From DAIRDK01 sp035403225 (GTDB taxonomy: Bacteria > Bacteroidota > Bacteroidia > Bacteroidales > FEN-979), in NCBI GenBank assembly GCA_035403225.1, contig DAONET010000005.1, positions 52,429 to 116,428 of the forward strand: 64,000 bases of DNA, written 5' to 3'. The position numbers and the translations under genes are program-made. Within the stretch, counting starts at the first letter, position 1. Each line of letters opens with the position of its first letter. The notes below the pieces were generated by a model. It did no database searches. It was not told the DNA's origin and saw nothing but the letters and a program-made list of their open reading frames with translations. Shown here piece by piece: positions 26,032 to 34,678 of this stretch.

Positions 26032-26161
26032 CTCAAAAATCCTTAATGGTTTTTGAAGGGATTTTGAGCTGAACATAGTAAGGAACCTGATAATTTGAGA
26101 TAGCTATAGGTTTCAAACCGCTCCCGGCAAGGGAAACGGTGGATATCTCGCCCTTATCACC
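26032..26161 (+). ncRNA. Structured leader or small RNA upstream of the str operon
   Basis: Most of the 376-bp gene-free stretch (25938-26313) is taken up by this segment and two promoters. Three stems are visible by eye. Stem 1 pairs 26032-26042 with 26058-26068 (10 bp, one bulged A). Stem 2 pairs 26117-26125 with 26131-26140 (ACCG/CGGT and TCCC/GGGA around a GGCAA loop). Stem 3 pairs 26138-26145 with 26155-26161 (7 bp, one bulge) and is followed by a T-rich run. Stems 2 and 3 share 26138-26140 and so exclude each other, as in an attenuator. I recognise no Rfam family. It could be a ribosomal-protein leader, a separate small RNA or neither. Confidence 0.35.
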
Positions 26162-26254
26162 TTTCCTTTCTATATTTTTGCGAAAAATCCGTACGAGTGA
26201 GTGCATTTGTTACGAATTGACTTGTTTTGTTCTTGGTAGTGTCGGATTAATTTG

Positions 26255-26262
26255 TACCTTTG
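26255..26262 (+). promoter_or_regulatory. Main promoter TTG-N19-TACCTTTG of rpsL
   Basis: Textbook Bacteroidetes promoter: TTG at 26233-26235, 19-nt spacer, exact TAnnTTTG box. The start point near 26268 leaves a leader of about 45 nt before the rpsL ATG at 26314, and excludes an in-frame ATG at 26260 that would add 18 odd residues. Confidence 0.75.
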
Positions 26263-26313
26263 CACTCCCCAAAATGGGTTAGCTATTGTGTAATTTGTTA
26301 TAAACCAATTTAT

Positions 26314-26697
26314 ATGCCTACAATTTCGCAATTGGTCCGTAAAGGAAGAAAGAAATTAACGGATAAAAGCAAAGCGCCTGCACTGGATTCATGTCCTCAG
26401 CGGCGCGGTGTTTGTGTCAGGGTGTATACAACCACTCCCAAGAAGCCGAATTCAGCCATGCGTAAAGTGGCGAGGGTTCGTTTGACCAACGGGAAAGAAG
26501 TGAATGCTTATATTCCGGGCGAAGGACATAACCTTCAGGAACACTCCATCGTGATGATCCGCGGAGGCCGTGTAAAAGATCTCCCGGGCGTACGTTATCA
26601 CATTATCCGCGGCGCTCTTGATACGTCGGGTGTGGAAGGACGTAAACAGCGCAGATCTAAATACGGAGCCAAGAGACCCAAAGACAAGAAAGCATAA
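26314..26697 (+). CDS. rpsL: 30S ribosomal protein S12
   Basis: 127 residues beginning MPTISQLVRKGR, with the decoding-centre segments TTTPKKPNSAMRKVARV (K42/K43 region in E. coli numbering, where streptomycin-resistance changes occur) and GGRVKDLPGVRYHIIRGALD, both in the ordinary sensitive form. First gene of the merged str-S10 cluster. The start at 26314 is fixed by the promoter at 26255-26262 and by homology. Confidence 0.98.
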   Translation: MPTISQLVRKGRKKLTDKSKAPALDSCPQRRGVCVRVYTTTPKKPNSAMRKVARVRLTNGKEVNAYIPGEGHNLQEHSIVMIRGGRVKDLPGVRYHIIRGALDTSGVEGRKQRRSKYGAKRPKDKKA

Positions 26698-26715
26698 TCA
26701 GATTAATATCGGAAG

Positions 26716-26734
26716 GGCAACCCGACAGGTTGCC
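26716..26734 (+). promoter_or_regulatory. Intercistronic hairpin between rpsL and rpsG
   Basis: A perfect 7-bp stem (GGCAACC at 26716-26722, GGTTGCC at 26728-26734) with loop CGACA lies in the 59-bp gap. No T tract follows, so it is not a terminator. In E. coli, S7 binds the rpsL-rpsG intercistronic RNA to repress its own synthesis; whether this hairpin does the same is not known. Confidence 0.4.
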
Positions 26735-26756
26735 TTACCTATATAGATAATTCGCA

Positions 26757-27224
26757 ATGAGAAAAGCAAAGCCAAAGAAAAGATTGCTGGTTCCTGACCC
26801 CAGATTCAGTGACCCCCTGGTAACCAAGTTTGTCAATAACCTGATGCTGCGTGGCAAAAAGAATACCTCTTTTGAGGTCTTTTACGAAGCCATTGACATC
26901 GTTAGCGATAAAACCAAGGAAAACGGGCTCGAAGTATTCAAAAAAGCCCTTGCTAATGTCACTCCTTCTGTCGAAGTCCGCAGCCGCCGTATTGGTGGCG
27001 CCACCTTCCAGATCCCTTCCGAAATCCGCCCCTCTCGTAAACAATCCATCGGGATGAAAGCTTTGGTCGGATTTGCACGGAAACGCCACGAAAAAAGCAT
27101 GGGACAAAAACTGGCCGCCGAAATTATGGCCGCCTATAAAGAAGAAGGCGCTGCATTCAAAAGAAAAGAGGATACCCACCGTATGGCTGAAGCCAACAAG
27201 GCATTCTCTCATTTCAGATTTTAA
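26757..27224 (+). CDS. rpsG: 30S ribosomal protein S7
   Basis: 155 residues, MRKAKPKKRLLVPDPRFSDP at the start and the conserved VRSRRIGGATFQIPSEIRP near 78-96. It nucleates folding of the 16S rRNA 3' domain and contacts the E-site tRNA. It lacks the long C-terminal extension of some E. coli strains. fusA follows after 37 bp. Confidence 0.98.
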   Translation: MRKAKPKKRLLVPDPRFSDPLVTKFVNNLMLRGKKNTSFEVFYEAIDIVSDKTKENGLEVFKKALANVTPSVEVRSRRIGGATFQIPSEIRPSRKQSIGMKALVGFARKRHEKSMGQKLAAEIMAAYKEEGAAFKRKEDTHRMAEANKAFSHFRF

Positions 27225-27261
27225 CAACGTAATTAATAAACGGAATAATACAACAAAATTA

Positions 27262-29367
27262 ATGTCCGAACAACTCGAAAATACAAGAAATATCGGCATT
27301 ATGGCTCACATCGACGCGGGTAAAACCACGACGACGGAGAGAATATTGTATTATACCGGCATTAACTATAAGCTTGGCGAAGTGCACGATGGTACTGCTA
27401 CCATGGATTGGATGGTGCAGGAACAGGAGAGGGGCATTACCATCACTTCGGCAGCTACTACCGTTTACTGGGATTATAACAGTAACCGTTACCGCATTAA
27501 CATCATCGATACCCCCGGCCATGTCGATTTCACCGTTGAAGTGGAACGCTCGCTGAGAGTCCTCGACGGCGCTGTCGCTATCTTCTGTGCAGTCGGAGGC
27601 GTTGAGCCTCAGTCGGAGACAGTTTGGAGACAAGCTGATAAATATAATGTGCCCCGGATCTGCTACGTCAATAAAATGGACCGCACCGGGGCTGATTATT
27701 TCCGCGTGATCGATCAGATCCGCGAAAAACTGGGTGCAAAACCCGTTCCTATCCAAATCCCAATCGGAGCCGAAGAAAACTTCCTCGGTATCGTTGACCT
27801 CATCGCGGGAAAAGCTTACAAATGGGACGATGAATCACTTGGAATGAATTATTTCGAGATTCCCGTCCCCGATGATATGAAAGAAATGGTGGAAGAGTAC
27901 AGGCTCCGCCTCATCGAAGGAACAGCTGAAGAAAGCGACGAACTGCTGAACAAGTTCCTTCGTGACTCGCAATCCATCACCGAAGAAGATATCATTGCCG
28001 CCCTCCGTAAAGCAACTATCGAAAACCGTATCACCCCTGTGTTATGCGGCGCATCTTTCAAAAATAAAGGAGTACAGACCCTGATCGACAGCATCGTTCG
28101 TTTTCTCCCGTCTCCTTACGATATGCCGGCTGTTAAAGGTACTAATCCGTTTACCGGAAAAGAAGAACTTCGTCACCCGGATCCGAACGAACCTTTTACC
28201 GCCCTGGCCTTTAAAATTGCGACTGATCCGTTTGTTGGCCGTATCACATTCATTCGCGTGTATTCCGGATCCATGGAAGCCGGATCACAGGTACTTAATG
28301 TCCGTACCGACAAGAAAGAAAGAGTGATGCGCTATGTTTTGATGCACGCCAACAAACAAAACCCGCTGAAACATGTTGAAGCAGGGGAGATTGTTGCTGC
28401 CGTCGGCCTGAAAGAAGTCCGTACCGGCGACACCCTGTGCGACATGAAACACCCCATCGCCCTGGAATCAATGGTATTCCCCGAACCTGTCATCAATATG
28501 GCCGTGGAACCCAAAACACAGGAAGATGTGGATAAACTGAATCAGGCATTGAGAAAGCTGACCGAAGAAGATCCTACCTTCCAGGTTCGCATCGACAATG
28601 AGACCGGCCAGACCGTGATCAGCGGAATGGGCGAATTGCACCTCGATATCATTGCCGATCGTCTTCGCCGTGAATTCAGTATTGAAGTTAACCGCGGAAA
28701 TCCGCAGGTTGCTTATAAAGAAGCCATTACCACCGCTGTTATGCACCACGAGGTGTATAAAAAACAAACGGGTGGAAAAGGCCGTTTTGCTGACCTGGTG
28801 ATCGAAGTCTCTCCCGCCGACGACGGCGTCAGGGGATTACAGTTCATCAACGACATCCGCGGCGGTAACATCCCGCGCGAATTTATTCCTGCCATCGAAA
28901 AAGGATTGAGATCGGGCATGATGAACGGTCCCATTATCGGTTTCCCGATGGAAAACATTAAAGTCAGGCTGATCGATGGTTCCTATCACAGCGTTGATTC
29001 CGATCCATTAGCATTCCAGGTCGCTGCCGGAATTGCTTTCAGGGAAGCCTGCAAAAAGGCAAAAGCCGTGCTGCTTGAGCCAATTATGAAATATGAAATT
29101 GTTACCCCGAGCGAGTATATGGGCGATGTCACCAGTGATCTCACCAAACGCAGGGGACATGTTGAGTCGGTTGAAAACCGTTTGGGCATGCAGGTTATCG
29201 AAGGCAAAGTGCCTTTAGCTGAAATGTTCGGATATGTGACGGTGCTGAGAAGCATCAGCTCCGGCCGTGCTACTTCGATGCTTGAATTCTCCAGCTACGA
29301 ACCTACTCCTCAAAACGTAATGGATGAAGCTTTATTCAAAATCAGGGGATACGTCCCGGTATATTAA
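27262..29367 (+). CDS. fusA: Elongation factor G
   Basis: 701-residue GTPase that drives translocation on the ribosome and, with RRF, recycling. G1 AHIDAGKTT is near 15-23, G2 RGITITSAA near 60, G3 DTPGHVDF near 88, G4 NKMD near 142. Domains II-V are complete, with GMGELHLDI and the final FSSYEPTP. The start at 27262 (MSEQLENTRN) follows the family; 63 extra codons upstream would overlap rpsG in another frame. No tuf gene follows; rpsJ comes next after 21 bp. Confidence 0.98.
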   Translation: MSEQLENTRNIGIMAHIDAGKTTTTERILYYTGINYKLGEVHDGTATMDWMVQEQERGITITSAATTVYWDYNSNRYRINIIDTPGHVDFTVEVERSLRVLDGAVAIFCAVGGVEPQSETVWRQADKYNVPRICYVNKMDRTGADYFRVIDQIREKLGAKPVPIQIPIGAEENFLGIVDLIAGKAYKWDDESLGMNYFEIPVPDDMKEMVEEYRLRLIEGTAEESDELLNKFLRDSQSITEEDIIAALRKATIENRITPVLCGASFKNKGVQTLIDSIVRFLPSPYDMPAVKGTNPFTGKEELRHPDPNEPFTALAFKIATDPFVGRITFIRVYSGSMEAGSQVLNVRTDKKERVMRYVLMHANKQNPLKHVEAGEIVAAVGLKEVRTGDTLCDMKHPIALESMVFPEPVINMAVEPKTQEDVDKLNQALRKLTEEDPTFQVRIDNETGQTVISGMGELHLDIIADRLRREFSIEVNRGNPQVAYKEAITTAVMHHEVYKKQTGGKGRFADLVIEVSPADDGVRGLQFINDIRGGNIPREFIPAIEKGLRSGMMNGPIIGFPMENIKVRLIDGSYHSVDSDPLAFQVAAGIAFREACKKAKAVLLEPIMKYEIVTPSEYMGDVTSDLTKRRGHVESVENRLGMQVIEGKVPLAEMFGYVTVLRSISSGRATSMLEFSSYEPTPQNVMDEALFKIRGYVPVY

Positions 29368-29388
29368 CGTATATAAAACAACAGTACT

Positions 29389-29694
29389 GTGAGCCAGAGA
29401 ATCAGAATCAAATTGAAGTCTTACGATTACAACCTCGTCGACAAGTCTGCCGAGAAGATCGTGAAAACCGTGAAGGCAACGGGCGCCGTAGTAAGCGGAC
29501 CTATTCCTCTTCCTACGGACAAAAAGATCTTCACTGTGCTGCGTTCGACATTTGTAAACAAGAAGTCCAGGGACCAGTTTCAGCTTTGTTCATACAAGCG
29601 GCTCCTCGACATTTACAGCACCACTTCCAAGACCATCGATGCATTGATGAAGTTGGAATTACCCAGCGGTGTGGAAGTTGAAATCAAGGTTTGA
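29389..29694 (+). CDS. rpsJ: 30S ribosomal protein S10
   Basis: 101 residues, with SYDYNLVDKSAEKIVKTVKA and the loop GPIPLPTDKKIFTVLRS. It starts at GTG (29389). S10 works in the 30S head and, in other bacteria, in NusB/NusE antitermination. It normally opens the S10 operon; here it continues from fusA without a terminator or clear promoter between. Confidence 0.97.
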   Translation: MSQRIRIKLKSYDYNLVDKSAEKIVKTVKATGAVVSGPIPLPTDKKIFTVLRSTFVNKKSRDQFQLCSYKRLLDIYSTTSKTIDALMKLELPSGVEVEIKV

Positions 29695-29724
29695 TCGTAA
29701 AAGCATTTAAAAAGAGAAGAACAG

Positions 29725-30354
29725 ATGTCCGGATTAATTGGTAAAAAAATCGGTATGACCAGCATCTATGATGCAAACGGGAAGAATCTTCCCTGCACGG
29801 TCATTGAGGCGGGTCCCTGTGTAGTGACGCAGATCAGGAGCCAGGAGAAGGAGGGTTATGATGCCATCCAGCTGGCTTACGAAGATAAAAAGGAGAAACA
29901 TACAACGAAGGCGGAACGCGGACATTTCGCAAAAGCCGGTATCACCCCTAAAAAAGTGGTGGCTGAGTTCACCCGTTTTGAATCTGGTCACCAAAAGGTT
30001 TTCGGTGACATCCTGAAGGTCGATATCTTCAGCGAAGGTGAATACATCGATGTAGTCGGTATCTCCAAAGGGAAGGGTTTCCAGGGTGTTGTAAAGCGCC
30101 ATCATTTCAGCGGTGTCGGCGAAGCTACGCACGGACAGCATGACAGACTCAGAGCTCCCGGTTCAGTAGGCGCCTCTTCATGGCCCAGCCGTTTGATGAA
30201 AGGCCTTCGCATGGCCGGCCGGATGGGTGGTGACCGCGTGAAAGTGATCAACCTTCAGATATTAAAGATCATCCCGGAAAAGAATCTGGTATTAGTAAAA
30301 GGAGCAATCCCGGGAGCCAAAGGTTCATACGTAATTATTGAGAGATGGAAGTAA
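29725..30354 (+). CDS. rplC: 50S ribosomal protein L3
   Basis: 209 residues. MSGLIGKKIGMTSIYD at the start and the long loop with GVVKRHHFSGVGEATHGQHDRLRAPGS-type sequence reaching the peptidyl-transferase centre near 125-160 identify it. An early assembly protein of the 50S. Its last 10 bp overlap the start of rplD. Confidence 0.97.
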   Translation: MSGLIGKKIGMTSIYDANGKNLPCTVIEAGPCVVTQIRSQEKEGYDAIQLAYEDKKEKHTTKAERGHFAKAGITPKKVVAEFTRFESGHQKVFGDILKVDIFSEGEYIDVVGISKGKGFQGVVKRHHFSGVGEATHGQHDRLRAPGSVGASSWPSRLMKGLRMAGRMGGDRVKVINLQILKIIPEKNLVLVKGAIPGAKGSYVIIERWK

Positions 30355-30974
30355 CAGTTTATAACATCAAAGGGTCAATGACCGACAGGAAGGTCAATCT
30401 GGATGATTCGATCTTTGCTATCGAACCTAACGACCATGCCATTTACCTGGATGTAAAACAATACATGGCTAACCGCCGCCAGGGAACACATGCTTCGTTG
30501 GAGAAATCGATGCTTTCAGGAAGTACCCGCAAACTGCACAAGCAGAAAGGAACCGGCGGATCCCGCAAGGGCAGCATCAAAAGCCCTCTGTTCCGTGGCG
30601 GTGCCCGCGTGTTCGGACCGCAACCCAGGGATTATGACTTCAAACTGAATAAGAAGTTGAAACGACTGGCTCGTAAATCGGCACTGAGTTATAAGGTGAA
30701 AGATAATAACCTGACCATTGTTGAGGATTTTGGATTCGAAACTCCCAAAACCAAAAACTTTATCGAACTGCTGAAAAACTTCGAGCTGGGAGATAAAAAG
30801 ACACTGGTTGTTATGCCCGATGCTAATGCAAACGTCGTTCTCTCTTCCCGTAACCTGAAAAAGGTGAAAGTGGTGAAGGCATCCGACCTGAACACCTATG
30901 AGATCCTCGATGCACATCAGATACTCATTACCGAAAGCTCCGTGAAGGAGATTGAAAAGATACACCAGAATTAA
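30345..30974 (+). CDS. rplD: 50S ribosomal protein L4
   Basis: 209 residues; the extended loop with GSTRKLHKQKGTGGSRKGS (about 63-81) lines the peptide exit tunnel. In E. coli L4 also represses the S10 operon by attenuation in the leader; no matching leader is seen before rpsJ here. Overlaps rplC by 10 bp, suggesting coupling. Confidence 0.97.
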   Translation: MEVTVYNIKGSMTDRKVNLDDSIFAIEPNDHAIYLDVKQYMANRRQGTHASLEKSMLSGSTRKLHKQKGTGGSRKGSIKSPLFRGGARVFGPQPRDYDFKLNKKLKRLARKSALSYKVKDNNLTIVEDFGFETPKTKNFIELLKNFELGDKKTLVVMPDANANVVLSSRNLKKVKVVKASDLNTYEILDAHQILITESSVKEIEKIHQN

Positions 30975-30992
30975 CGGATAACTGATAAAGAG

Positions 30993-31283
30993 ATGAGCAT
31001 TATTATTAAGCCGATTATAACGGAAAAGATGACCCGCATGGGCGAATCGCTCAATCGGTACGGATTCATGGTAGAGCGGAATGCCAATAAACTTCAGATC
31101 AAGAAGGCGGTTGCCGACCTCTACGGAGTCGAAGTAGTGGATGTCAACACGATGGTCGTCGCAGGTAAAGCAAAGAGCCGTTTTACCAAAGGAGGAGTCA
31201 TTGCCGGCAGAACAAATGCAATGAAAAAGGCCATTGTGACATTGGCAAAAGGTGAATCAATTGACTTTTATAGCAATATTTAA
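30993..31283 (+). CDS. rplW: 50S ribosomal protein L23
   Basis: 96 residues, MSIIIKPIITEKMTRMGES opening, with YGFMVERNANKLQIKKAV following. It sits at the tunnel exit and is the dock for SRP and trigger factor. rplB follows after 4 bp. Confidence 0.97.
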   Translation: MSIIIKPIITEKMTRMGESLNRYGFMVERNANKLQIKKAVADLYGVEVVDVNTMVVAGKAKSRFTKGGVIAGRTNAMKKAIVTLAKGESIDFYSNI

Positions 31284-31287
31284 CTAA

Positions 31288-32112
31288 ATGGCGCTTAAAA
31301 AATACAAACCGACAACAGCCGGTCAACGGTTCAAGGTCATCAGCGCATTTGATGACATTACCACGAACGTTCCCGAGAAGAGCCTGTTGGCTGCTTCACG
31401 GAAGACCGGAGGAAGGAACAACACAGGTAAAATGACCATGAGGTATATGGGCGGTGGTCATAAACAGATGTACCGCATCATCGACTTCAAAAGGGAAAAG
31501 GATGATATTCCTGCTGTTGTAAAAAGTATTGAATACGATCCGAACCGTACAGCCCGTATCGCCCTGGTGACTTATAAGGACGGTGAAAAGAGGTACATTC
31601 TTGCACCTCACGGACTGAAGGTTGGCCAGACGATTCTCTCAGGAAAAGGAGTGGCCCCGGAAATTGGAAACACGCTGTTTCTGAGTGAAATTCCCTTCGG
31701 AACGATCATTCATAATGTAGAACTCCGCCCGGGACAGGGTGCCAAGATGGTCAGAAGCGCCGGATCTTACGCGCAGTTGATGTCGAGAGATGGTAAGTTC
31801 GCCGTCCTGAAGATGCCCTCCGGAGAAACGAGATTGATCCTGCAGGCCTGCAAAGCCACTATCGGACAGATATCCAATATGGATCACAATCTTGAATCGT
31901 CGGGTAAAGCAGGTAGAAACCGTTGGCTTGGCAGAAGACCCCGTAACCGCGGTGTTGCTATGAACCCTGTCGACCATCCCATGGGTGGTGGTGAAGGAAG
32001 AGCTTCCGGTGGACATCCTCGCTCGAGGAAAGGCATTGCTGCTAAGGGTTATAAGACCCGGTCGCGCAAAAAAGCCACCAACAAGTATATCATTGAAAGA
32101 AGGAAAAAGTAA
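31288..32112 (+). CDS. rplB: 50S ribosomal protein L2
   Basis: 274 residues, with RNNTGKMTMRYMGGGHKQ in the N-terminal part and the C-terminal signature RGVAMNPVDHPMGGGEGR, which includes the conserved His near the peptidyl-transferase centre. Needed for subunit joining. Confidence 0.98.
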   Translation: MALKKYKPTTAGQRFKVISAFDDITTNVPEKSLLAASRKTGGRNNTGKMTMRYMGGGHKQMYRIIDFKREKDDIPAVVKSIEYDPNRTARIALVTYKDGEKRYILAPHGLKVGQTILSGKGVAPEIGNTLFLSEIPFGTIIHNVELRPGQGAKMVRSAGSYAQLMSRDGKFAVLKMPSGETRLILQACKATIGQISNMDHNLESSGKAGRNRWLGRRPRNRGVAMNPVDHPMGGGEGRASGGHPRSRKGIAAKGYKTRSRKKATNKYIIERRKK

Positions 32113-32129
32113 AATAAAATACTGCATTT

Positions 32130-32408
32130 ATGAGCCGTTCGCTTAAAAAAGGTCCGTACATCCATCATAAACTGGAAAAGAAGGTTCTGGAAATGGTTGA
32201 CTCTAAAAAGAAGAGCGCCATCAAGACATGGTCGAGAAGTTCCATGATCTCTCCGGACTTTGTCGGACAGACCATCGCCGTGCATAATGGCAACAAATTC
32301 ATTCCGGTTTATGTGACCGAAAATATGGTTGGCCATAAACTGGGAGAATTTGCCCCGACACGAATTTTCAGAGGGCATGCCGGTAACAAGGACAAAGCAA
32401 AAAAGTAA
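32130..32408 (+). CDS. rpsS: 30S ribosomal protein S19
   Basis: 92 residues, MSRSLKKGPYIHHKLEKKV with RSSMISPDFVGQTIAVHNG following. Binds the 16S rRNA head with S13. 17 bp after rplB. Confidence 0.97.
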   Translation: MSRSLKKGPYIHHKLEKKVLEMVDSKKKSAIKTWSRSSMISPDFVGQTIAVHNGNKFIPVYVTENMVGHKLGEFAPTRIFRGHAGNKDKAKK

Positions 32409-32427
32409 CGCTGTAATTTAATAGAAA

Positions 32428-32940
32428 ATGGGAGCTAAGAGTCGTACAAGAGCTGAAAATCGCAAGGAGATCCGGAAAAATACCGTAGTCGCCCGCCTGA
32501 ACAATGTCCCGACTTCACCGCGCAAATCGCGTTTGGTCGCTGACCTGATCAGGGGACAACGGGTTGAACTGGCCCTGCATATTCTGAGGAACAATGCTAA
32601 ACAGCCCGCCGAACGCATGCATAAATTGCTGCTTTCCGCTATCGCCAACTGGCAGGCTAAGAATGAAGGTTCCAGGATTGAAGATGCCGATCTGTTTGTA
32701 AAAGAGATTATGGTTGACGGAGGCCGGGTGCTGAAACGCGTTCAAACTGCCCCTCAGGGTCGCGCACACCGGGTTCGCAAACGTTCAAACCATGTAACCA
32801 TTATTCTTGACAGCAGGAATAAACCGGAAGTCGTTACCGAAGAGGTGAAAGAACCGGTAAAGGAAGAAGTGAAAGAGGCCAAGGTAAAAAAAGCTCCGAA
32901 AGCCCCGAAAGAAACGAAAGTAAAAAGTAAGAAATCTTAA
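32428..32940 (+). CDS. rplV: 50S ribosomal protein L22 with charged C-terminal extension
   Basis: The first 130 residues are ordinary L22, including VARLNNVPTSPRKSRLVADL and the tunnel hairpin with TAPQGRAHRVRKRSNHVTI. The remaining 40 residues (about 131-170) are a low-complexity tail of E, K, V, P and A, so the protein is 170 rather than the usual 110-135 residues. The tail looks disordered and is probably on the ribosome surface. rpsC follows after 12 bp. Confidence 0.96.
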   Translation: MGAKSRTRAENRKEIRKNTVVARLNNVPTSPRKSRLVADLIRGQRVELALHILRNNAKQPAERMHKLLLSAIANWQAKNEGSRIEDADLFVKEIMVDGGRVLKRVQTAPQGRAHRVRKRSNHVTIILDSRNKPEVVTEEVKEPVKEEVKEAKVKKAPKAPKETKVKSKKS

Positions 32941-32952
32941 AAGTTAGTTTTA

Positions 32953-33684
32953 ATGGGACAAAAGACGAATCCGATTGCTAACAGGTTAGGGATCATCCGT
33001 GGATGGGATTCAAACTGGTATGGCGGAAATAACTTCGAGATGAAGCTGGTGGAAGATGATCAAATCCGCAAGTATCTTCACGCCCGTCTCACCAAGGCCG
33101 GTATTGCCAAAATCGTGATCGAACGGACACTTAAACTGGTTACCGTGACCATCCATACTGCCCGTCCGGGTATTATCATCGGAAAAGGCGGCCAGGAAGT
33201 TGATAAGTTAAAAGAAGAATTAAAGAAGATCACGCACAAAGAGATCCAGATCAATATTTCGGAAATTAAACGTCCGGAACTGGATGCCGTGATCGTAGCC
33301 AATACCATTTCCAGCCAGATCGAAGGCAGGATCTCCTACCGCCGCGCTATCAAGACCTCTATTGCTTCGGCTATGAGAATCGGCGCTGAAGGGATCAAGG
33401 TCTTTATCTCCGGCCGTTTGGGTGGAGCCGAAATGGCCCGCCGGGAACAATACAAGGAAGGTCGTATCCCTCTGCATACATTCCGCGCTGATATTGATTA
33501 TGCTACTGCAGAAGCTCACACGACCTACGGAAGAATCGGAGTGAAGGTGTGGATCTGCAAAGGCGAGATCTATGGCAGACCGGAACTGATGCCTGCCCAG
33601 ACCGCCTCTAAGATGAAACCCTCTGCCCAACGTCCCAAGGGCAATGCCCCCAGAGGTGGTGGAAAACCAAGGAACAGAAAGTAA
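32953..33684 (+). CDS. rpsC: 30S ribosomal protein S3
   Basis: 243 residues with a type II KH domain (RPGIIIGKGGQEVDKLKEEL, about 76-95) and the C-terminal domain with GRLGGAEMAR. Together with S4 it lines the mRNA entry channel. A short Arg/Gly-rich tail (PRGGGKPRNRK) ends the protein. Confidence 0.97.
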   Translation: MGQKTNPIANRLGIIRGWDSNWYGGNNFEMKLVEDDQIRKYLHARLTKAGIAKIVIERTLKLVTVTIHTARPGIIIGKGGQEVDKLKEELKKITHKEIQINISEIKRPELDAVIVANTISSQIEGRISYRRAIKTSIASAMRIGAEGIKVFISGRLGGAEMARREQYKEGRIPLHTFRADIDYATAEAHTTYGRIGVKVWICKGEIYGRPELMPAQTASKMKPSAQRPKGNAPRGGGKPRNRK

Positions 33685-33712
33685 TATTGAATAACTTCTA
33701 TATTTTACCGCG

Positions 33713-34141
33713 ATGTTACAGCCAAAAAAGACAAAATACAGAAAGCAGCAGAAAGGCAAGATGAAAGGCAATGCCAAACGTGGCTATACGCTTGCTTTCG
33801 GATCATTCGGCCTTAAAACCATGGATGAAGCGTGGCTTACCGGACGCCAGATTGAAGCAGCCCGTCAGGCTATCACCCGTCACATGAAACGTGAAGGTCA
33901 GATCTGGATCCGTATCTTCCCGGATAAACCGGTGTCCAAGAAACCTGCTGAAGTACGTATGGGTAAAGGAAAAGGAGCTCCGGAATATTTTGTAGCTCGT
34001 GTGACCCCCGGACGGATCCTGTTCGAAATCGAAGGAATCCCCATGGATGTCGCTAAGGAAGCTCTCCGGCTCGGCGCACAAAAACTGCCCGTGATGACCC
34101 GGACCGTGATCCGCCCCGATTATGCGGAAGAAACAGCTTAA
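33713..34141 (+). CDS. rplP: 50S ribosomal protein L16
   Basis: 142 residues, MLQPKKTKYRKQQKGKMKG at the start, IEAARQAITRHMKREGQIW in the middle and MGKGKGAPEYFVARV after. It helps position tRNA in the A and P sites. Confidence 0.97.
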   Translation: MLQPKKTKYRKQQKGKMKGNAKRGYTLAFGSFGLKTMDEAWLTGRQIEAARQAITRHMKREGQIWIRIFPDKPVSKKPAEVRMGKGKGAPEYFVARVTPGRILFEIEGIPMDVAKEALRLGAQKLPVMTRTVIRPDYAEETA

Positions 34142-34186
34142 TGCAGAAAGAGATTGACGCAAGTCGCAACTCCAATGAGATAAACA

Positions 34187-34411
34187 ATGGAACAGAAAGT
34201 AATCAGAGAGTTAACAACAGGTGAGATCATCGAACGCCTGGATGAGGAGAAAAAACAGTTGATTAAACTGAAACTCAACCACGCTGTTTCACCTCTTGAA
34301 AATCCGAACAAAATAAAGGCATATCGCAAGACCATTGCCCGCCTTGAAACAGAAGTGCGTCGCAGAGCGCTCGGAGGTGAACAAGTTAATCAGGTGATCA
34401 AAAAGCAATAG
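34187..34411 (+). CDS. rpmC: 50S ribosomal protein L29
   Basis: 74 residues forming a two-helix hairpin: VIRELTTGEIIERLDEEKKQ and NPNKIKAYRKTIARLETEV. Lies at the tunnel exit beside L23. Slightly longer than the usual 63-68 residues. Confidence 0.95.
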   Translation: MEQKVIRELTTGEIIERLDEEKKQLIKLKLNHAVSPLENPNKIKAYRKTIARLETEVRRRALGGEQVNQVIKKQ

Positions 34412-34418
34412 TAAAACA

Positions 34419-34676
34419 ATGGAAACCAGAGGATTACGAAAAGAAAAAACCGGAGTCGTCGTCAGCAATAAAATGGACAAATCCATTATCGTTGAAGTCG
34501 AAAGAAAGGTGAAGCATCCGAAGTACGGTAAATTCGTGAAGAAGACTTCCCGATTTATGGCCCAGGATGATACAAACACCTGTAGCGAAGGGGATAAAGT
34601 GCGGATTGCTGAAACCAGACCGCTTAGTAAAAACAAATGTTGGAGACTTGTCGAAATCATTGAAAAGGTTAAATAG
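34419..34676 (+). CDS. rpsQ: 30S ribosomal protein S17
   Basis: 85-residue OB-fold protein: RKEKTGVVVSNKMDKSIIVE, VKHPKYGKFVKKT and GDKVRIAETRPLSKNK are the family landmarks. An early 16S-binding protein. 7 bp after rpmC. Confidence 0.97.
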   Translation: METRGLRKEKTGVVVSNKMDKSIIVEVERKVKHPKYGKFVKKTSRFMAQDDTNTCSEGDKVRIAETRPLSKNKCWRLVEIIEKVK

Positions 34677-34678
34677 CC

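Noticed and set aside
26032..26161. Identification of the rpsL leader as 6S RNA, SRP RNA or a known riboswitch
   Set aside because: The stems do not form the long 6S hairpin with central bubble, the SRP GGAA-type domain is absent and no riboswitch core motif was recognised.
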